Assembly: GCA_038234975.1 (NCBI GenBank)
Contig: JBBSUK010000001.1
Span: forward strand, 9,242-73,241
From: Schlegelella_A sp038234975
Lineage (GTDB): Bacteria > Pseudomonadota > Gammaproteobacteria > Burkholderiales > Burkholderiaceae_C
Length of the DNA: 64,000 nucleotides
Reading direction: 5' to 3'
The notes under the pieces are model-generated. The model saw nothing but the letters and a program-made list of their open reading frames with translations, was not told the origin of the DNA and made no database searches. A program made the translations under genes and the position numbers. Below are positions 1-8,190 of this stretch, in pieces (within the stretch, counting starts at the first letter, position 1; each line of letters opens with the position of its first letter).

Positions 1-1
1 C

Positions 2-592
2 CGCGACGACGAAGATTCCAAGCCCGAGACGATCACGCAGAAGGAGGAGGGCAGCCTCAGCGAGAAACTCGCGTTCAAGTCGCGCTTCGTGCTCGTCTTC
101 GGCGAGATCGACCACCGCATGGCGCAGGCGACCTGCCAGCGGCTGATCGCGCTGGCCCAGGAGTCCGACGCGGCCATCAACGTCGTCGTGTCGTCGCCGG
201 GCGGCCACGTCGAGTCGGGTGATGCGATCCACGACATGGTGCGCTTCGTTCGCGCCCCGGTGACGATGATCGGCACCGGCTGGGTGGCGTCGGCCGGCAC
301 GCACATCTACCTCGCCGTGCCGAAGGAGCGTCGCGTCTGCCTGCCCAACACGCGCTTCATGATCCACCAGCCGGCGGGCGGCGCCGGTGGGCCCGCGACC
401 GACATCGCGATCCAGGCCAAGGAGATCCTGCGCACCCGCGAGCGGATTGCCCGCGTGATCGTGCGCGAGACCGGCAAGCCCTACGAGAAGGTCATCGCCG
501 ACATGGAGCGCGATTTCTGGATGAACGCCGAGGAGGCGATCGCCTACGGCGTCGTGTCGCGCATCGTCGAGACGCATCGGGATCTCGTCTGA
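2..592 (+). CDS. ClpP-like serine peptidase (5'-truncated by window edge)
   Basis: This is the C-terminal part of a ClpP-family peptidase; the frame is open to the window edge, so the true start lies upstream. The ClpP fold is recognisable from the SSPGGHVESGDAIHDM segment, the nucleophile region WVASAGTHIYLA (Ser in ASAG), the histidine in FMIHQPAGG and a later acidic residue in MERDFWMNAEEAIAYGVV, so the Ser-His-Asp triad looks complete. ClpP subunits form a barrel that degrades proteins fed by Clp ATPases. The divergent nucleophile loop (ASAG rather than the usual AASMG) suggests a second, non-canonical ClpP paralogue rather than the housekeeping clpP that sits between tig and clpX. No Clp ATPase gene is visible here. 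The family call is firm; the partner is unknown. Confidence 0.85.
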   Translation, partial: RDDEDSKPETITQKEEGSLSEKLAFKSRFVLVFGEIDHRMAQATCQRLIALAQESDAAINVVVSSPGGHVESGDAIHDMVRFVRAPVTMIGTGWVASAGTHIYLAVPKERRVCLPNTRFMIHQPAGGAGGPATDIAIQAKEILRTRERIARVIVRETGKPYEKVIADMERDFWMNAEEAIAYGVVSRIVETHRDLV

Positions 593-841
593 ACGAATGA
601 TGCGAACCATCGGCACGCAACCACGCGAGGAGTTCGTCCTCGACCCGGCGAAGGCATGGCAGGCTGGCCGGCGGCTCGACCGCTCAGGCCATTCCTGTTC
701 GCCGCCGCATCCGCGCGGCGTCTGGAAGGCGCCTCACGCCGTGTTCAATGCCATGGACGATGACCGTTCGCTGGCTCTGGCACTGCGGGTCGCCAAGTCG
801 CCCAAAGGCTGAGTGGCCAGTTGCTGGCGGGCCGAGTCGGG

Positions 842-1309
842 ATGACGGAAGCTGCACCCGACGATCTGCTCGACCTGTTGCGCCGCTTCGAGCACGAACG
901 GGTCGAGTACGTGCTCGTCGGTGGCCACGCGGTTCGGTTGAACGGCTTCGTACGCAACACGGAGGACATCGACGTCTTGCTGCCGTCGTCGCGCGAGAAC
1001 GGAGCCCGTGTCATTCGCGCACTCGGCTTTCTGAAGTCGAGCGGCGAGTTGCAGGCGGACTGGTTCGAGCAGGCCACGGGCGAGCCGGAGAACATACGCG
1101 TCGCCGACGACGTGCTGATCGACCTGCTGTTCGCCGCCAACGGGCAGACCTACGAGAGCCTCAGAGACCATGTCCGTCTCGTCGACGTCGACGGCGTGAC
1201 CATCCGCGTTCTCGACATCGACGGGCTCCTCAAGACCAAGACCGAATACCGGGACAAGGACCGGATCGACCGCGAAGCCCTGTTGCGCCTGAAGCACCGC
1301 CTCGGCTGA
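842..1309 (+). CDS. nucleotidyltransferase-fold protein (MNT/AbiEii-like)
   Basis: A 155-residue protein with the signature of small minimal nucleotidyltransferases: YVLVGGHAVRLNGFVRNTEDIDVLL carries the GG-x9-10-T-x-DIDVL pattern that holds the metal-binding acidic residues. I chose the ATG at 842; an in-frame TTG at 821 would add seven residues but has no better ribosome site. Relatives include antitoxin or abortive-infection components (AbiEii, MNT of HEPN-MNT pairs) and stand-alone proteins of unknown substrate. No HEPN or AbiEi-like partner is seen on either side: upstream is the ClpP-like gene and a 249-bp gap, and downstream is convergent envZ with 8 bp between. The fold call is good; the biological role is open. 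Confidence 0.7.
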   Translation: MTEAAPDDLLDLLRRFEHERVEYVLVGGHAVRLNGFVRNTEDIDVLLPSSRENGARVIRALGFLKSSGELQADWFEQATGEPENIRVADDVLIDLLFAANGQTYESLRDHVRLVDVDGVTIRVLDIDGLLKTKTEYRDKDRIDREALLRLKHRLG

Positions 1310-1317
1310 TCCGCGCC

Positions 1318-2712
1318 TTAGCCTCGCTTCAGCCGCACATGCGCCAGCAGCCCGCCGTCGCCGGCGTTGCTGACCTCGAATGCGCCACCCATCCGCTGCA
1401 CCGCCTTCTCGACGATGGCCAGGCCGAGCCCGGCGCCCGTCGCTGCGGTGCGCGCTGCGTCGCCGCGGAAGAACGGCGTCGTGAGCTGGTCGAGCTTCTT
1501 CGGGTCGACACCCTGGCCGTGGTCGCGCACGGTGACAATGACCCACGGCCCTGTCCGCGCGAAGGTGACGACGACGCGGGCGATGCCGGTGTCGGTCGAG
1601 CGGCCGTAGCGTCGCGCATTCTCGAACAGGTTCTGCAGCACGCGGCCGAGCTCGACGTCGTCGGCCAGCACCGTGACGTCGGCCGCCACCTTCGACTGGA
1701 TGCGGATCTGGCTCGTGTCGCGAAACGCGGCCGCCTCGCGGTCCACCGTCGTCGCGACGTTCACCGCGACGAGCTTGACCTCGCCGGGCCGCGCATAGTC
1801 CATGAACTTGTCGATGATGGCGTCGAGCTGGTCGATGTCGAGCGCCATGTTGGCCTTGGCTTCCTCGTCCTTCACGCTCATCTCGGCCTCGAGTCGCAGG
1901 CGCGACAGCGGCGTGCGCAGGTCGTGCGAGATGCCGGCGAGCATCACCGCGCGGTCCTGCTCGACCTTGGCGAGCTCGCGCGCCATCCGGTTGAAGCCCA
2001 TGTTGACCTGGCGGATCTCGCTCGTCATCGTCGTCTCGTCGAGGCGCGAGTCGTACTCGCCTTCGCCGATGCGGCTGGCGGCGAAGGAAAGGTCCTGCAG
2101 CGGCCGGTTGATGAGCCGGGCGATCCCTGCGGAGCCGAGGATGGTCGCGAGGATGGCGATCGACACCCACAGCAGGATCGTGCTCGTCGACATCGGGCCG
2201 ACCGGCGCCGGATCGGCCTTGAGCCAGTAGCTGTCGCGGGCGATCGAGAAGCCGATCCACAGGCCCGGCGTCGCGTTCATCGAGCTGGCGACGACCGTGT
2301 CGGGGCCGAGCTGGTCGCGCAGCTCTCGCTCGATCACGCGCTGGAAGCGGTCGACCTCGAACGGCTCCCAGGTGTCGGAGGGTTCGCGCGGCGTGAGCTT
2401 GACGGCATCGAGCGTCGACACGCTCTTGATGATGGCGATGCGGTTGATGCCGTCGGTGCCGAGCAGGGCGGCGCGGGCGATGTTGACGAGACTGGCGATC
2501 TGTTGCGCCGCCTGCACCGCACGCGGCTCGAACTCGAGCGCGCGAAACGTCTGCACCCACGCGAACACCCCACCCGCGAGCAGGATCGCGAGCAGGAAGA
2601 ACGTGCGCCAGAAGAGGCTGAGCGCGACGAACTTGCGTGGTGGCGGCTTCTTCGCAGCGAGGCGCTCGGAGAGCGCCCGCGAGCCCGAGCGCCGCGCCGA
2701 CTTGGTAGCCAC
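1318..2712 (-). CDS. envZ: EnvZ-type osmosensing sensor histidine kinase
   Basis: A 464-residue inner-membrane histidine kinase starting with GTG. It has a basic cytoplasmic N-terminus, a first membrane helix near residues 33-53, a periplasmic region of about 120 residues, a second helix near 177-197, a HAMP linker beginning INRPLQDLSFAASRI, a dimerisation domain with the phospho-accepting His263 in AGISHDLRTPLSR, and an ATPase domain with the N box (QNLFENARRYG) and G boxes (DHGQGVD, GAGLGLAI). It lies just downstream of ompR on the same strand and should phosphorylate it. The two genes are separated by about 90 bp that hold a structured repeat (2731-2800), so translation is not directly coupled. 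It converges on the nucleotidyltransferase gene. Confidence 0.92.
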   Translation of the reverse strand: MATKSARRSGSRALSERLAAKKPPPRKFVALSLFWRTFFLLAILLAGGVFAWVQTFRALEFEPRAVQAAQQIASLVNIARAALLGTDGINRIAIIKSVSTLDAVKLTPREPSDTWEPFEVDRFQRVIERELRDQLGPDTVVASSMNATPGLWIGFSIARDSYWLKADPAPVGPMSTSTILLWVSIAILATILGSAGIARLINRPLQDLSFAASRIGEGEYDSRLDETTMTSEIRQVNMGFNRMARELAKVEQDRAVMLAGISHDLRTPLSRLRLEAEMSVKDEEAKANMALDIDQLDAIIDKFMDYARPGEVKLVAVNVATTVDREAAAFRDTSQIRIQSKVAADVTVLADDVELGRVLQNLFENARRYGRSTDTGIARVVVTFARTGPWVIVTVRDHGQGVDPKKLDQLTTPFFRGDAARTAATGAGLGLAIVEKAVQRMGGAFEVSNAGDGGLLAHVRLKRG

Positions 2713-2730
2713 TCGTCAGCAGACCGGACG

Positions 2731-2800
2731 GGCGCCGGGCCGCCCCAAGCCCGGACGCGCCCCCTCGGGGGGCCGCGACCGTACCCGGGAGCGTGGGGGC
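2731..2800 (-). repeat. structured intercistronic repeat, copy A (ompR-envZ)
   Basis: Read on the minus strand this segment starts one base after the ompR stop with GCCCCCACGCT. It continues through a GC-rich hairpin (a CCCCC run, CGA, a GGGGGCGC run) and ends with CCGGGCTTGGGGCGGCCC and GGCGCC. The same blocks in the same order lie between paaD and paaE (25209-25310). Both copies point the same way relative to their operon and both begin one base after the upstream stop. It is probably a dispersed intergenic element that folds in the mRNA between two genes; its function is inferred, not shown. Confidence 0.7.
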
Positions 2801-2801
2801 A

Positions 2802-3539
2802 TCATGAAGTGCCGTCGGGGACGAAGACGTAGCCGACGCCCCAGACCGTCTGGATGTAGCGCGGCTGCGCCGGGTCCGGTTCGATCATCTTTCGCAGGCG
2901 GGAGATCTGCACGTCGAGGCTGCGGTCGAACGGCTCGAACTCGCGGCCGCGGGCGAGCTGCGCCAGCTTGTCGCGGCTGAGCGGCTGGCGCGGATGGCGC
3001 ACCAGTGCCTTCAACATCGAGAACTCGCCGGTCGTGAGCGGGATCTGCTCGCCGTCCTTGGCGAGGCGGCGCAGCGCCAGGTCGAACACGAACGGTCCGA
3101 AGGTGACGGTCTGCGCATCGAGCGCCGGCGCACCGGGCGCCTCGACCGTCGGCCGGCGACGCAGCACGGCGTGGATGCGAGCGAGCAGCTCGCGCGGGTT
3201 GAACGGCTTGGGCAGGTAGTCGTCGGCGCCGACCTCGAGACCGACGATGCGGTCGACATCCTCGACCTTGGCGGTGAGCATGATGATCGGCGTCAGGTCC
3301 TTGGCGGCACGCAGCCGCCGGCAGATCGACAGGCCGTCTTCGCCGGGCAGCATCAGGTCGAGGACGATCAGATGCACGGTCTCGCGGGTCAGCAGGCGGT
3401 TGAGCGCCTTCGAGTCCTCGGCCAGCAGGACCTCGAAGCCTTCCTGCGTCAGGTAGCGGCGCAGCAGGTCGCGGATGCGGGCATCATCGTCGACGACGAC
3501 GATGCGGTCCGGACGGGTGCTTCTCTCGGACGTGCTCAT
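2802..3539 (-). CDS. ompR: OmpR-type response regulator
   Basis: A 245-residue DNA-binding response regulator. The receiver domain has the acidic pocket VVVDDDA, phospho-accepting Asp61 in IVLDLMLPGEDG and Lys111 in DDYLPKPFNP. The C-terminal half is an OmpR-type winged helix with the DVQISRLRKMIEPDP and VWGVGYVF signatures. The ATG at 3539 is chosen because it gives the normal family length; the frame stays open upstream but without family similarity. It should be phosphorylated by the EnvZ-type kinase encoded immediately downstream and control outer-membrane permeability genes. An inverted repeat TTGTAAC/GTTACAA lies 24-89 bp upstream of the start, and the half-sites resemble OmpR recognition sequences, suggesting autoregulation. 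Confidence 0.93.
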   Translation of the reverse strand: MSTSERSTRPDRIVVVDDDARIRDLLRRYLTQEGFEVLLAEDSKALNRLLTRETVHLIVLDLMLPGEDGLSICRRLRAAKDLTPIIMLTAKVEDVDRIVGLEVGADDYLPKPFNPRELLARIHAVLRRRPTVEAPGAPALDAQTVTFGPFVFDLALRRLAKDGEQIPLTTGEFSMLKALVRHPRQPLSRDKLAQLARGREFEPFDRSLDVQISRLRKMIEPDPAQPRYIQTVWGVGYVFVPDGTS

Positions 3540-3562
3540 CGCGATGTGGCCCTGGACTTCAT

Positions 3563-3628
3563 TTGTAACAATGCCGATTCTGCGCGGCTTTGCCGGGTGC
3601 CCGCCCCGGCCCTGACGCTTCGTTACAA
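3563..3628. promoter_or_regulatory. candidate OmpR operator pair upstream of ompR
   Basis: TTGTAAC at 3563-3569 and its exact reverse complement GTTACAA at 3622-3628 lie in the intergenic region between divergent ompR and the SIMPL gene. Known OmpR half-sites contain GTTACA-like cores, so an autoregulatory or divergent control role is plausible. This is a visual motif match only. Confidence 0.35.
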
Positions 3629-3684
3629 CCCGGCGCGAGCCGTTTTTCACGTCGGCCGCCTCGCACACCGACGTCATCCGACCC

Positions 3685-4407
3685 ATGACCCCGATGTCGC
3701 CTCGTTTCCACCCGGTCCTCGTCGCCGCCGTCGCGCTCGCCGGCATCGCTGCCACGGCACCTGTGCGCGCCGACACGCCGCCGCCGCAGGGCGTCCTTTC
3801 CCTGTCCGCGAGCGCCAGCGTGGAGGTCGCCAAGGACCTCCTCGCGATCACGCTCTCGACCAGCCGCGACGGTGCCGACGCCAATGCCGTCCAGGCGCAA
3901 CTCAAGACCGCACTTGACGCCGCGCTCGCGGAGGCGAAGAAGGCCGCCAGGCCGGGGCAGGTCGACGTCTCCACCGGCAACTTCCACCTCTATCCGCGCA
4001 GCGCACCGAAGGGCGGCATCGCCGGCTGGCAGGGCAGTGCGGAGCTGATCGTCGAAGGACGCGACATCGCCGCCATCGGCCAGCTCGTCGGTCGCATCAC
4101 GACGATGACCGTCTCGCGCGTGTCGACGCGGCTGTCGCGCGAAGCCGGCCTGAAGGTCGAGGGCGACGTCGCGGCCGAGGCGATCGCGCGCTACCGCGCC
4201 AGGGCGGCCGACTACGCGAAGCAGTTCGGCTACGCCGGCGTGTCGATCCGCGAGGTCAACGTGCAGACCAACGAGAGCGGCCCGGGGCCGATGCCGATGA
4301 TGCGGATGCAGGCGGCGCCGTCGTCGATGCCAAGCGAGCCGCTCGCCGTCGAGCCGGGCAACGCGACCGTCACCGCGACGGTGAGCGGCACGGTGCAGAT
4401 GAAATGA
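3685..4407 (+). CDS. SIMPL (DUF541) domain periplasmic protein
   Basis: A 240-residue exported protein. The first 29 residues form a signal peptide ending near VRADTPP. The rest matches SIMPL/DUF541 proteins: an opening strand VLSLSASASVEVAKDLLAIT, the repeated beta-alpha pattern, and a C-terminal block (LAVEPGNATVTATVSGTVQ) typical of the family. Members are periplasmic or outer-membrane-associated and implicated in oxidative stress tolerance or signalling, with no established enzymatic activity. It is divergent from ompR and overlaps the next gene by four bases (ATGA), so it is probably cotranscribed with the hydrolase and relA downstream. A Met-Pro-rich stretch (GPMPMMRMQ) near residue 195 is unusual. 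The family call is secure; function is unknown. Confidence 0.85.
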   Translation: MTPMSPRFHPVLVAAVALAGIAATAPVRADTPPPQGVLSLSASASVEVAKDLLAITLSTSRDGADANAVQAQLKTALDAALAEAKKAARPGQVDVSTGNFHLYPRSAPKGGIAGWQGSAELIVEGRDIAAIGQLVGRITTMTVSRVSTRLSREAGLKVEGDVAAEAIARYRARAADYAKQFGYAGVSIREVNVQTNESGPGPMPMMRMQAAPSSMPSEPLAVEPGNATVTATVSGTVQMK

Positions 4408-5282
4408 ACGGTGGCGGCTCCGAGCCGCGCCTCGAGCGCGTGCGCTGCCTCGGCCCGCGTGGCTTTCGCAGCGTCGCGTACTGGGAGTGGGGCGACGCGT
4501 CGAATCCTCGCGTCGTCGTCTGCGTGCACGGCCTGGCCCGCCAGGGCCGCGATTTCGACACGCTCGCCCGAGCGCTGCGCGGTGATTTCCGCGTCGTGTG
4601 CCCCGACATCGCAGGGCGCGGCGAGTCCGATCGCCTTGGCGATCCGGCGCTCTACGCCATCGCCACCTACGCGGCCGACATGGCGACGCTGCTCGCGCGT
4701 GTCGATGCCGAACACGTGTCGTGGGTCGGTACGTCGATGGGCGGCCTGATCGGCATGGCACTCGCGGCGATGCCGGAAACGCCTGTCGAACGGCTGGTGC
4801 TCAACGACGTCGGTCCGGCAATCGACGCCGCCGGCATCGCCCGCATCGCCGGCTACATCGGCGCCGACCTCACCTGGGCGAGCGAGGACGAGGCCGCGGC
4901 CTACCTGCTGACGATCTCGCGCGGCTTCGGGCCGCACACGTGCGACGAATGGCTCGCCCTCACGCGGCCGATGTTGCGCCGCGACGGCGAGCGCTTGCGC
5001 CTGCACTACGACCCGGCGATCGGCGTGGCGCTGCGCGGCTTCGACGCGACGGCCGCCGCCGCCGGCGAGCGGATGGCGTGGGCGGCGTTCGACGCCATCC
5101 GCTGCCCGACACTGGTGTTGCGCGGCGCCGAATCCGATGTGCTGTCGAGCGCCACTGCGCAGCTGATGGCAGTGCGCGGGCCGAAGGCGCGCGTGCACAC
5201 GTTCGACGGCGTCGGCCATGCGCCGACGCTCGTGCGCCCCGAGCAGGTCGACGCCGTGCGGGAGTTCCTGGCCGCGTCATGA
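4404..5282 (+). CDS. alpha/beta hydrolase
   Basis: A 292-residue alpha/beta-hydrolase-fold protein. It has the oxyanion region VVVCVHGLARQGRDFD, the nucleophile elbow VGTSMGGL with Ser111, a late acidic residue in LRGAESDVLS and the catalytic histidine in DGVGHAPTLV, so the triad is intact. The substrate cannot be read from sequence; close relatives are annotated as generic hydrolases or esterases. It starts within the stop of the SIMPL gene (ATGA) and its own stop overlaps the relA start by four bases, giving a tight three-gene unit. The lack of a signal peptide implies a cytoplasmic enzyme. Confidence 0.85.
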   Translation: MNGGGSEPRLERVRCLGPRGFRSVAYWEWGDASNPRVVVCVHGLARQGRDFDTLARALRGDFRVVCPDIAGRGESDRLGDPALYAIATYAADMATLLARVDAEHVSWVGTSMGGLIGMALAAMPETPVERLVLNDVGPAIDAAGIARIAGYIGADLTWASEDEAAAYLLTISRGFGPHTCDEWLALTRPMLRRDGERLRLHYDPAIGVALRGFDATAAAAGERMAWAAFDAIRCPTLVLRGAESDVLSSATAQLMAVRGPKARVHTFDGVGHAPTLVRPEQVDAVREFLAAS

Positions 5283-7549
5283 ACACCCGGCCGGCGTGGG
5301 GCGACGCGGCCGAGAGCCCGATCGTCCACGCCCTGCGCGTCGACGACGCGGGCGCCGACGACGTGGGCTCGCGGGCTCGCGCGCTGGCGGCGTCGCTCGT
5401 CACCGGCCAGGCGCTGTCGACTGGCGAGCCGGTCCTCGCGCACGCCGACGGCACTGCGGCGATTCTGGAATCGATCGGCGCCGCGCCCGAGCTGCGCGCG
5501 TCGGCGTGGCTGCTGCACGCCGCCGACCGGCTCGGCGATCCCGACACGGTGATCGCGGCGTCGTTCGGCGCGTCGCTGGCGGCGCTCGTCGCCAGCACGC
5601 GCAAGCTCGGCGATCTGCAGCGCGCCGCACAAGGGGCGACGGCCGCCAAGGCCGACGCACTCGGCCGTGCACAACAGACCGAGCGTGTGCGCAAGATGCT
5701 GCTCGCGTTCTCGCGCGACCTGCGCGTCGTGCTGCTGCGCCTGGCCTCGCGGCTGCAGACGCTGCGGTGGTACGCGAGCTCGAAGCGACCGTGCCCGTCG
5801 CCACTCGCGCTCGAGGCGCGCGATGTCTTCGCACCGCTCGCGAACCGACTCGGCATCGGTCGCATCAAGTGGGAGCTCGAGGACCTGTCGTTCCGCTTCC
5901 TCGACGCCGACACCTACTTCGACATTGCCCGACAGCTGTCCGAGCGCCGCGCCGACCGCGAAGCGCGCATCGCGGCTCTCGCCGACGCGCTGCGCGACGA
6001 CCTCGCGGCGCACGGCGTCCGTGGCGACGTGCAGGGCCGCCCGAAGCACCTCTGGAGCATCTGGAAGAAGATGCGCGCCAAGTCGCTGGCCTTCTCGGGC
6101 GTGCTCGACGTGCTGGCGCTGCGGGTGGTCGTTGCCGGCGACGTCGCCGACTGCTACGCGGCGCTGGCCCGCGTGCATGCGCGCTGGCGGCCGGTGGCGG
6201 GCGAGTACGACGACTACATCGCGCGCCCGAAGGCCAACGGCTACCGGTCGCTGCACACCGTGGTCGAGGCCGACGACGGACGCGCCGTCGAGGTGCAGGT
6301 GCGAACCGAGGCGATGCACGAGCACGCCGAGCACGGCGTCGCCGCGCACTGGGCGTACAAGGAGTCGAACCCGACCGGCGCGCCGGCGAGGGCCGCCGGC
6401 GCCGCAGCCGACCGCATCGCCTCGGCACGCCTCGTGGTGCTGCGCCAGCTGCTCGCGTGGGAGCGCGACATCGCCGGCGACGCAGACGATGAACCGGCGC
6501 CGGCCGATCGCGCGCCTGGGCGGAGCGGCGTGGCGCCTGCCGAAGCGGCGGCCGACGACCGCATCTACGTGCTCACGCCGCAGGCGGCACTCGTCGAGCT
6601 CACGGCGGGCGCGACCCCGATCGACTTCGCCTACGCGCTGCACACCGACCTCGGGCATCGCTGCCGGGGCGCGAAGGTCGACGGCGCGATGGTGCCGCTC
6701 GACACGCCGCTGGCCAACGGGCAGACGGTCGAGATCACGGCCGCCAAGGCCGGCGGCCCCTCGCTCGACTGGCTCAATGCCGAGCTCGGCTACCTCAGGA
6801 GCGCGCGATCACGCGCCAAGGTCAGGGCGTGGTTCAACGTCCGGGCGCAGGCCGAAACGATCGCGCGCGGCCGCGAGTCGGTCGAGCGCGTGCTGCAGCG
6901 CGAAGGCAAGACGGCGCTCAGGCTCGACGACCTCGCCGCGCGGCTCGGTTTTCGCGGCGCCGACGCGCTGTTCGAGGTCGTCGGCAAGGACGAGCTCTCG
7001 TTGCGCAACGTCGAGCTGCTGCTGCGTCCGCCGCCGCAGGCGCGCGCCGACGACACCGACGACCGCGTTGTCCGCCGCTCGCGCGCGACGGAGGGCGGCG
7101 GCGTGCTCGTCGTCGGCGTCGACTCGCTGCTGACGGGCTTGGCGCGCTGCTGCCGCCCGGCGCCGCCCGACGCCATCGCCGGCTACGTCACACGCGGCAA
7201 GGGCGTCGCGGTGCATCGCATGGCGTGCAGCAACCTGCGCGAGCTGACAGCGCGTGCGCCGGAGCGAGTCATCCCGGTGGCGTGGGGCACGGCGCAGGCC
7301 ATGGCGCTGTATCCGGTCGACGTCGTCGTCGAAGCGGCCGACCGACAGGGGCTGCTGCGCGACGTCTCGGAGGTGTTCGCGCGCGACAAGGTCAACGTCG
7401 TCGGCGTGAAGTCGAGCTCGGTCAAGGACACGCGCGGCGAAACGGCATTCATGACCTTCACCGTCGAGATCGCCGACGCCGCCCGCCTGGGCGCGACGCT
7501 CGTCCAGGTCGGCGGCGTTTCGGGCGTGCGCTCGGCGCGCCGCCGCTGA
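5279..7549 (+). CDS. relA: RelA-type (p)ppGpp synthetase, hydrolase domain degenerate
   Basis: A 756-residue long RelA/SpoT homologue that makes the stringent-response alarmone. Domains in order: a pseudo-hydrolase region (about 35-165) in which the expected HD pair is lost (LLHAADR near 78-84 where hydrolases read LLHD), the synthetase domain (about 245-365: GRPKHLWSIWKKM, ARPKANGYRSLHTVV, VEVQVRTEAMHEHAEHGVAAHW), a TGS domain (about 424-485, IYVLTPQAALVELTAGATPIDFAYA as its core) and a C-terminal ACT domain (about 675-750). The ATG at 5279 overlaps the upstream stop and gives the usual RelA length; the frame is open further upstream only as a shadow. A separate bifunctional SpoT is expected elsewhere. 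It converges on creA four bases away. Confidence 0.92.
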   Translation: MNTRPAWGDAAESPIVHALRVDDAGADDVGSRARALAASLVTGQALSTGEPVLAHADGTAAILESIGAAPELRASAWLLHAADRLGDPDTVIAASFGASLAALVASTRKLGDLQRAAQGATAAKADALGRAQQTERVRKMLLAFSRDLRVVLLRLASRLQTLRWYASSKRPCPSPLALEARDVFAPLANRLGIGRIKWELEDLSFRFLDADTYFDIARQLSERRADREARIAALADALRDDLAAHGVRGDVQGRPKHLWSIWKKMRAKSLAFSGVLDVLALRVVVAGDVADCYAALARVHARWRPVAGEYDDYIARPKANGYRSLHTVVEADDGRAVEVQVRTEAMHEHAEHGVAAHWAYKESNPTGAPARAAGAAADRIASARLVVLRQLLAWERDIAGDADDEPAPADRAPGRSGVAPAEAAADDRIYVLTPQAALVELTAGATPIDFAYALHTDLGHRCRGAKVDGAMVPLDTPLANGQTVEITAAKAGGPSLDWLNAELGYLRSARSRAKVRAWFNVRAQAETIARGRESVERVLQREGKTALRLDDLAARLGFRGADALFEVVGKDELSLRNVELLLRPPPQARADDTDDRVVRRSRATEGGGVLVVGVDSLLTGLARCCRPAPPDAIAGYVTRGKGVAVHRMACSNLRELTARAPERVIPVAWGTAQAMALYPVDVVVEAADRQGLLRDVSEVFARDKVNVVGVKSSSVKDTRGETAFMTFTVEIADAARLGATLVQVGGVSGVRSARRR

Positions 7550-7559
7550 CGGCTCAGCG
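7544..7559. terminator. hairpin spanning the relA and creA stop codons
   Basis: CGCTGA, a CGGC loop and TCAGCG form a perfect 6-bp stem. The TGA of relA is in the left arm and the complement of the creA stop in the right arm. There is no T-run, so intrinsic termination is uncertain; it may act as a bidirectional RNA end or block. Confidence 0.4.
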
Positions 7560-8036
7560 AACGGGGATGGGCGTCGCCCGGTCGACCGGCACGACGCTGA
7601 CGCTGTTCTTCGGCGAGCCGTCGATCAGGCGGTCGGAATACGTCAGGTACACGAGCACGTTGCGCTTCGTGTCGACCATGCGCACCACGCGCAGCTTCTT
7701 GAAGACGAGCGAGATGCGCTCGCTGAACATCTCGTCCTTTGCGCGCAGCGGCTTGCCGCCCGGAAACGAGATCGGCCCGACCTGGCGGCAGGCGATCGAC
7801 GCCTCGGCCTTGTCCTCCGCCAGCCCGATGGCGCCCTTGATGCCGCCGGTCTTGGCCCGCGACACGTAGCACGAGACCCCCGTCACGAGCGGATCGTCGT
7901 AGGCGTCGACCACGATCTTGTGGTCGGGTCCGATCAGCTTGAACGCGGTGTCGACGTCGCCGATCGGCTCGCCCGCGGCGGAAGTCGCAGCAACGAGTGA
8001 GCAGGCGAGGAGGGCGATCGATGCGGCGACTTTCAT
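7554..8036 (-). CDS. creA: CreA family periplasmic protein
   Basis: A 160-residue secreted protein of the CreA family. A signal peptide (about residues 1-23, ending near TSAAGE) precedes the conserved core: IGPDHKIVVDAYDDP, VTGVSCYVSRAKTGG, KGAIGLAEDKAEASIACRQ and the C-terminal VYLTYSDRLIDGSPKNS. I took the ATG at 8036 because it begins the signal peptide directly; the frame extends 15 residues further upstream. CreA proteins are widespread and conserved, but their biochemical role has not been established; the name comes from linkage to creBCD in enterobacteria, which is not seen here. It is convergent with relA and divergent from the tRNA gene. Confidence 0.88.
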   Translation of the reverse strand: MKVAASIALLACSLVAATSAAGEPIGDVDTAFKLIGPDHKIVVDAYDDPLVTGVSCYVSRAKTGGIKGAIGLAEDKAEASIACRQVGPISFPGGKPLRAKDEMFSERISLVFKKLRVVRMVDTKRNVLVYLTYSDRLIDGSPKNSVSVVPVDRATPIPVR

Positions 8037-8095
8037 GGCGGCGGACTCTTGTTTCGGCCGGGCACGGCCAGCATCGAGCATAGGCCAGCCGCTGA

Positions 8096-8101
8096 TATCA
8101 T
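8096..8101 (+). promoter_or_regulatory. candidate -10 element of tRNA-Val
   Basis: TATCAT sits 12 bases before the mature tRNA 5' end, the expected spacing for a short leader. No good -35 hexamer is seen at 16-18 bases upstream. Confidence 0.35.
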
Positions 8102-8113
8102 CACGGGCTTCGC

Positions 8114-8190
8114 AGGCGCGTAGCTCAGCTGGTTAGAGCACCACCTTGACATGGTGGGGGTCGTTGGTTCGAGTCCAATCGCGCCTACCA
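8114..8190 (+). tRNA. tRNA-Val (anticodon GAC)
   Basis: A 77-base cloverleaf. The acceptor stem AGGCGCG pairs with CGCGCCT, followed by A and an encoded CCA. The D arm is GCTC-AGCTGGTTA-GAGC, the anticodon stem CCACC/GGTGG encloses TTGACAT with anticodon GAC, and the T arm contains GGTTCGAGTCC. It decodes GUC/GUU valine codons. It marks the left boundary of the loosely packed accessory stretch that runs to about 11.6 kb; no second copy of its 3' end was seen downstream by eye. Confidence 0.97.

Noticed and set aside
597..812. 71-codon plus-strand frame after the ClpP-like gene
   Set aside because: No ribosome site, no family resemblance, and composition looks like a GC-rich chance frame. The 249-bp gap holds nothing else I can name.
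748..2832. 694-codon plus-strand frame opposite envZ
   Set aside because: Arg/Ala/His-rich shadow of the envZ coding strand; EnvZ domains are complete on the other strand.
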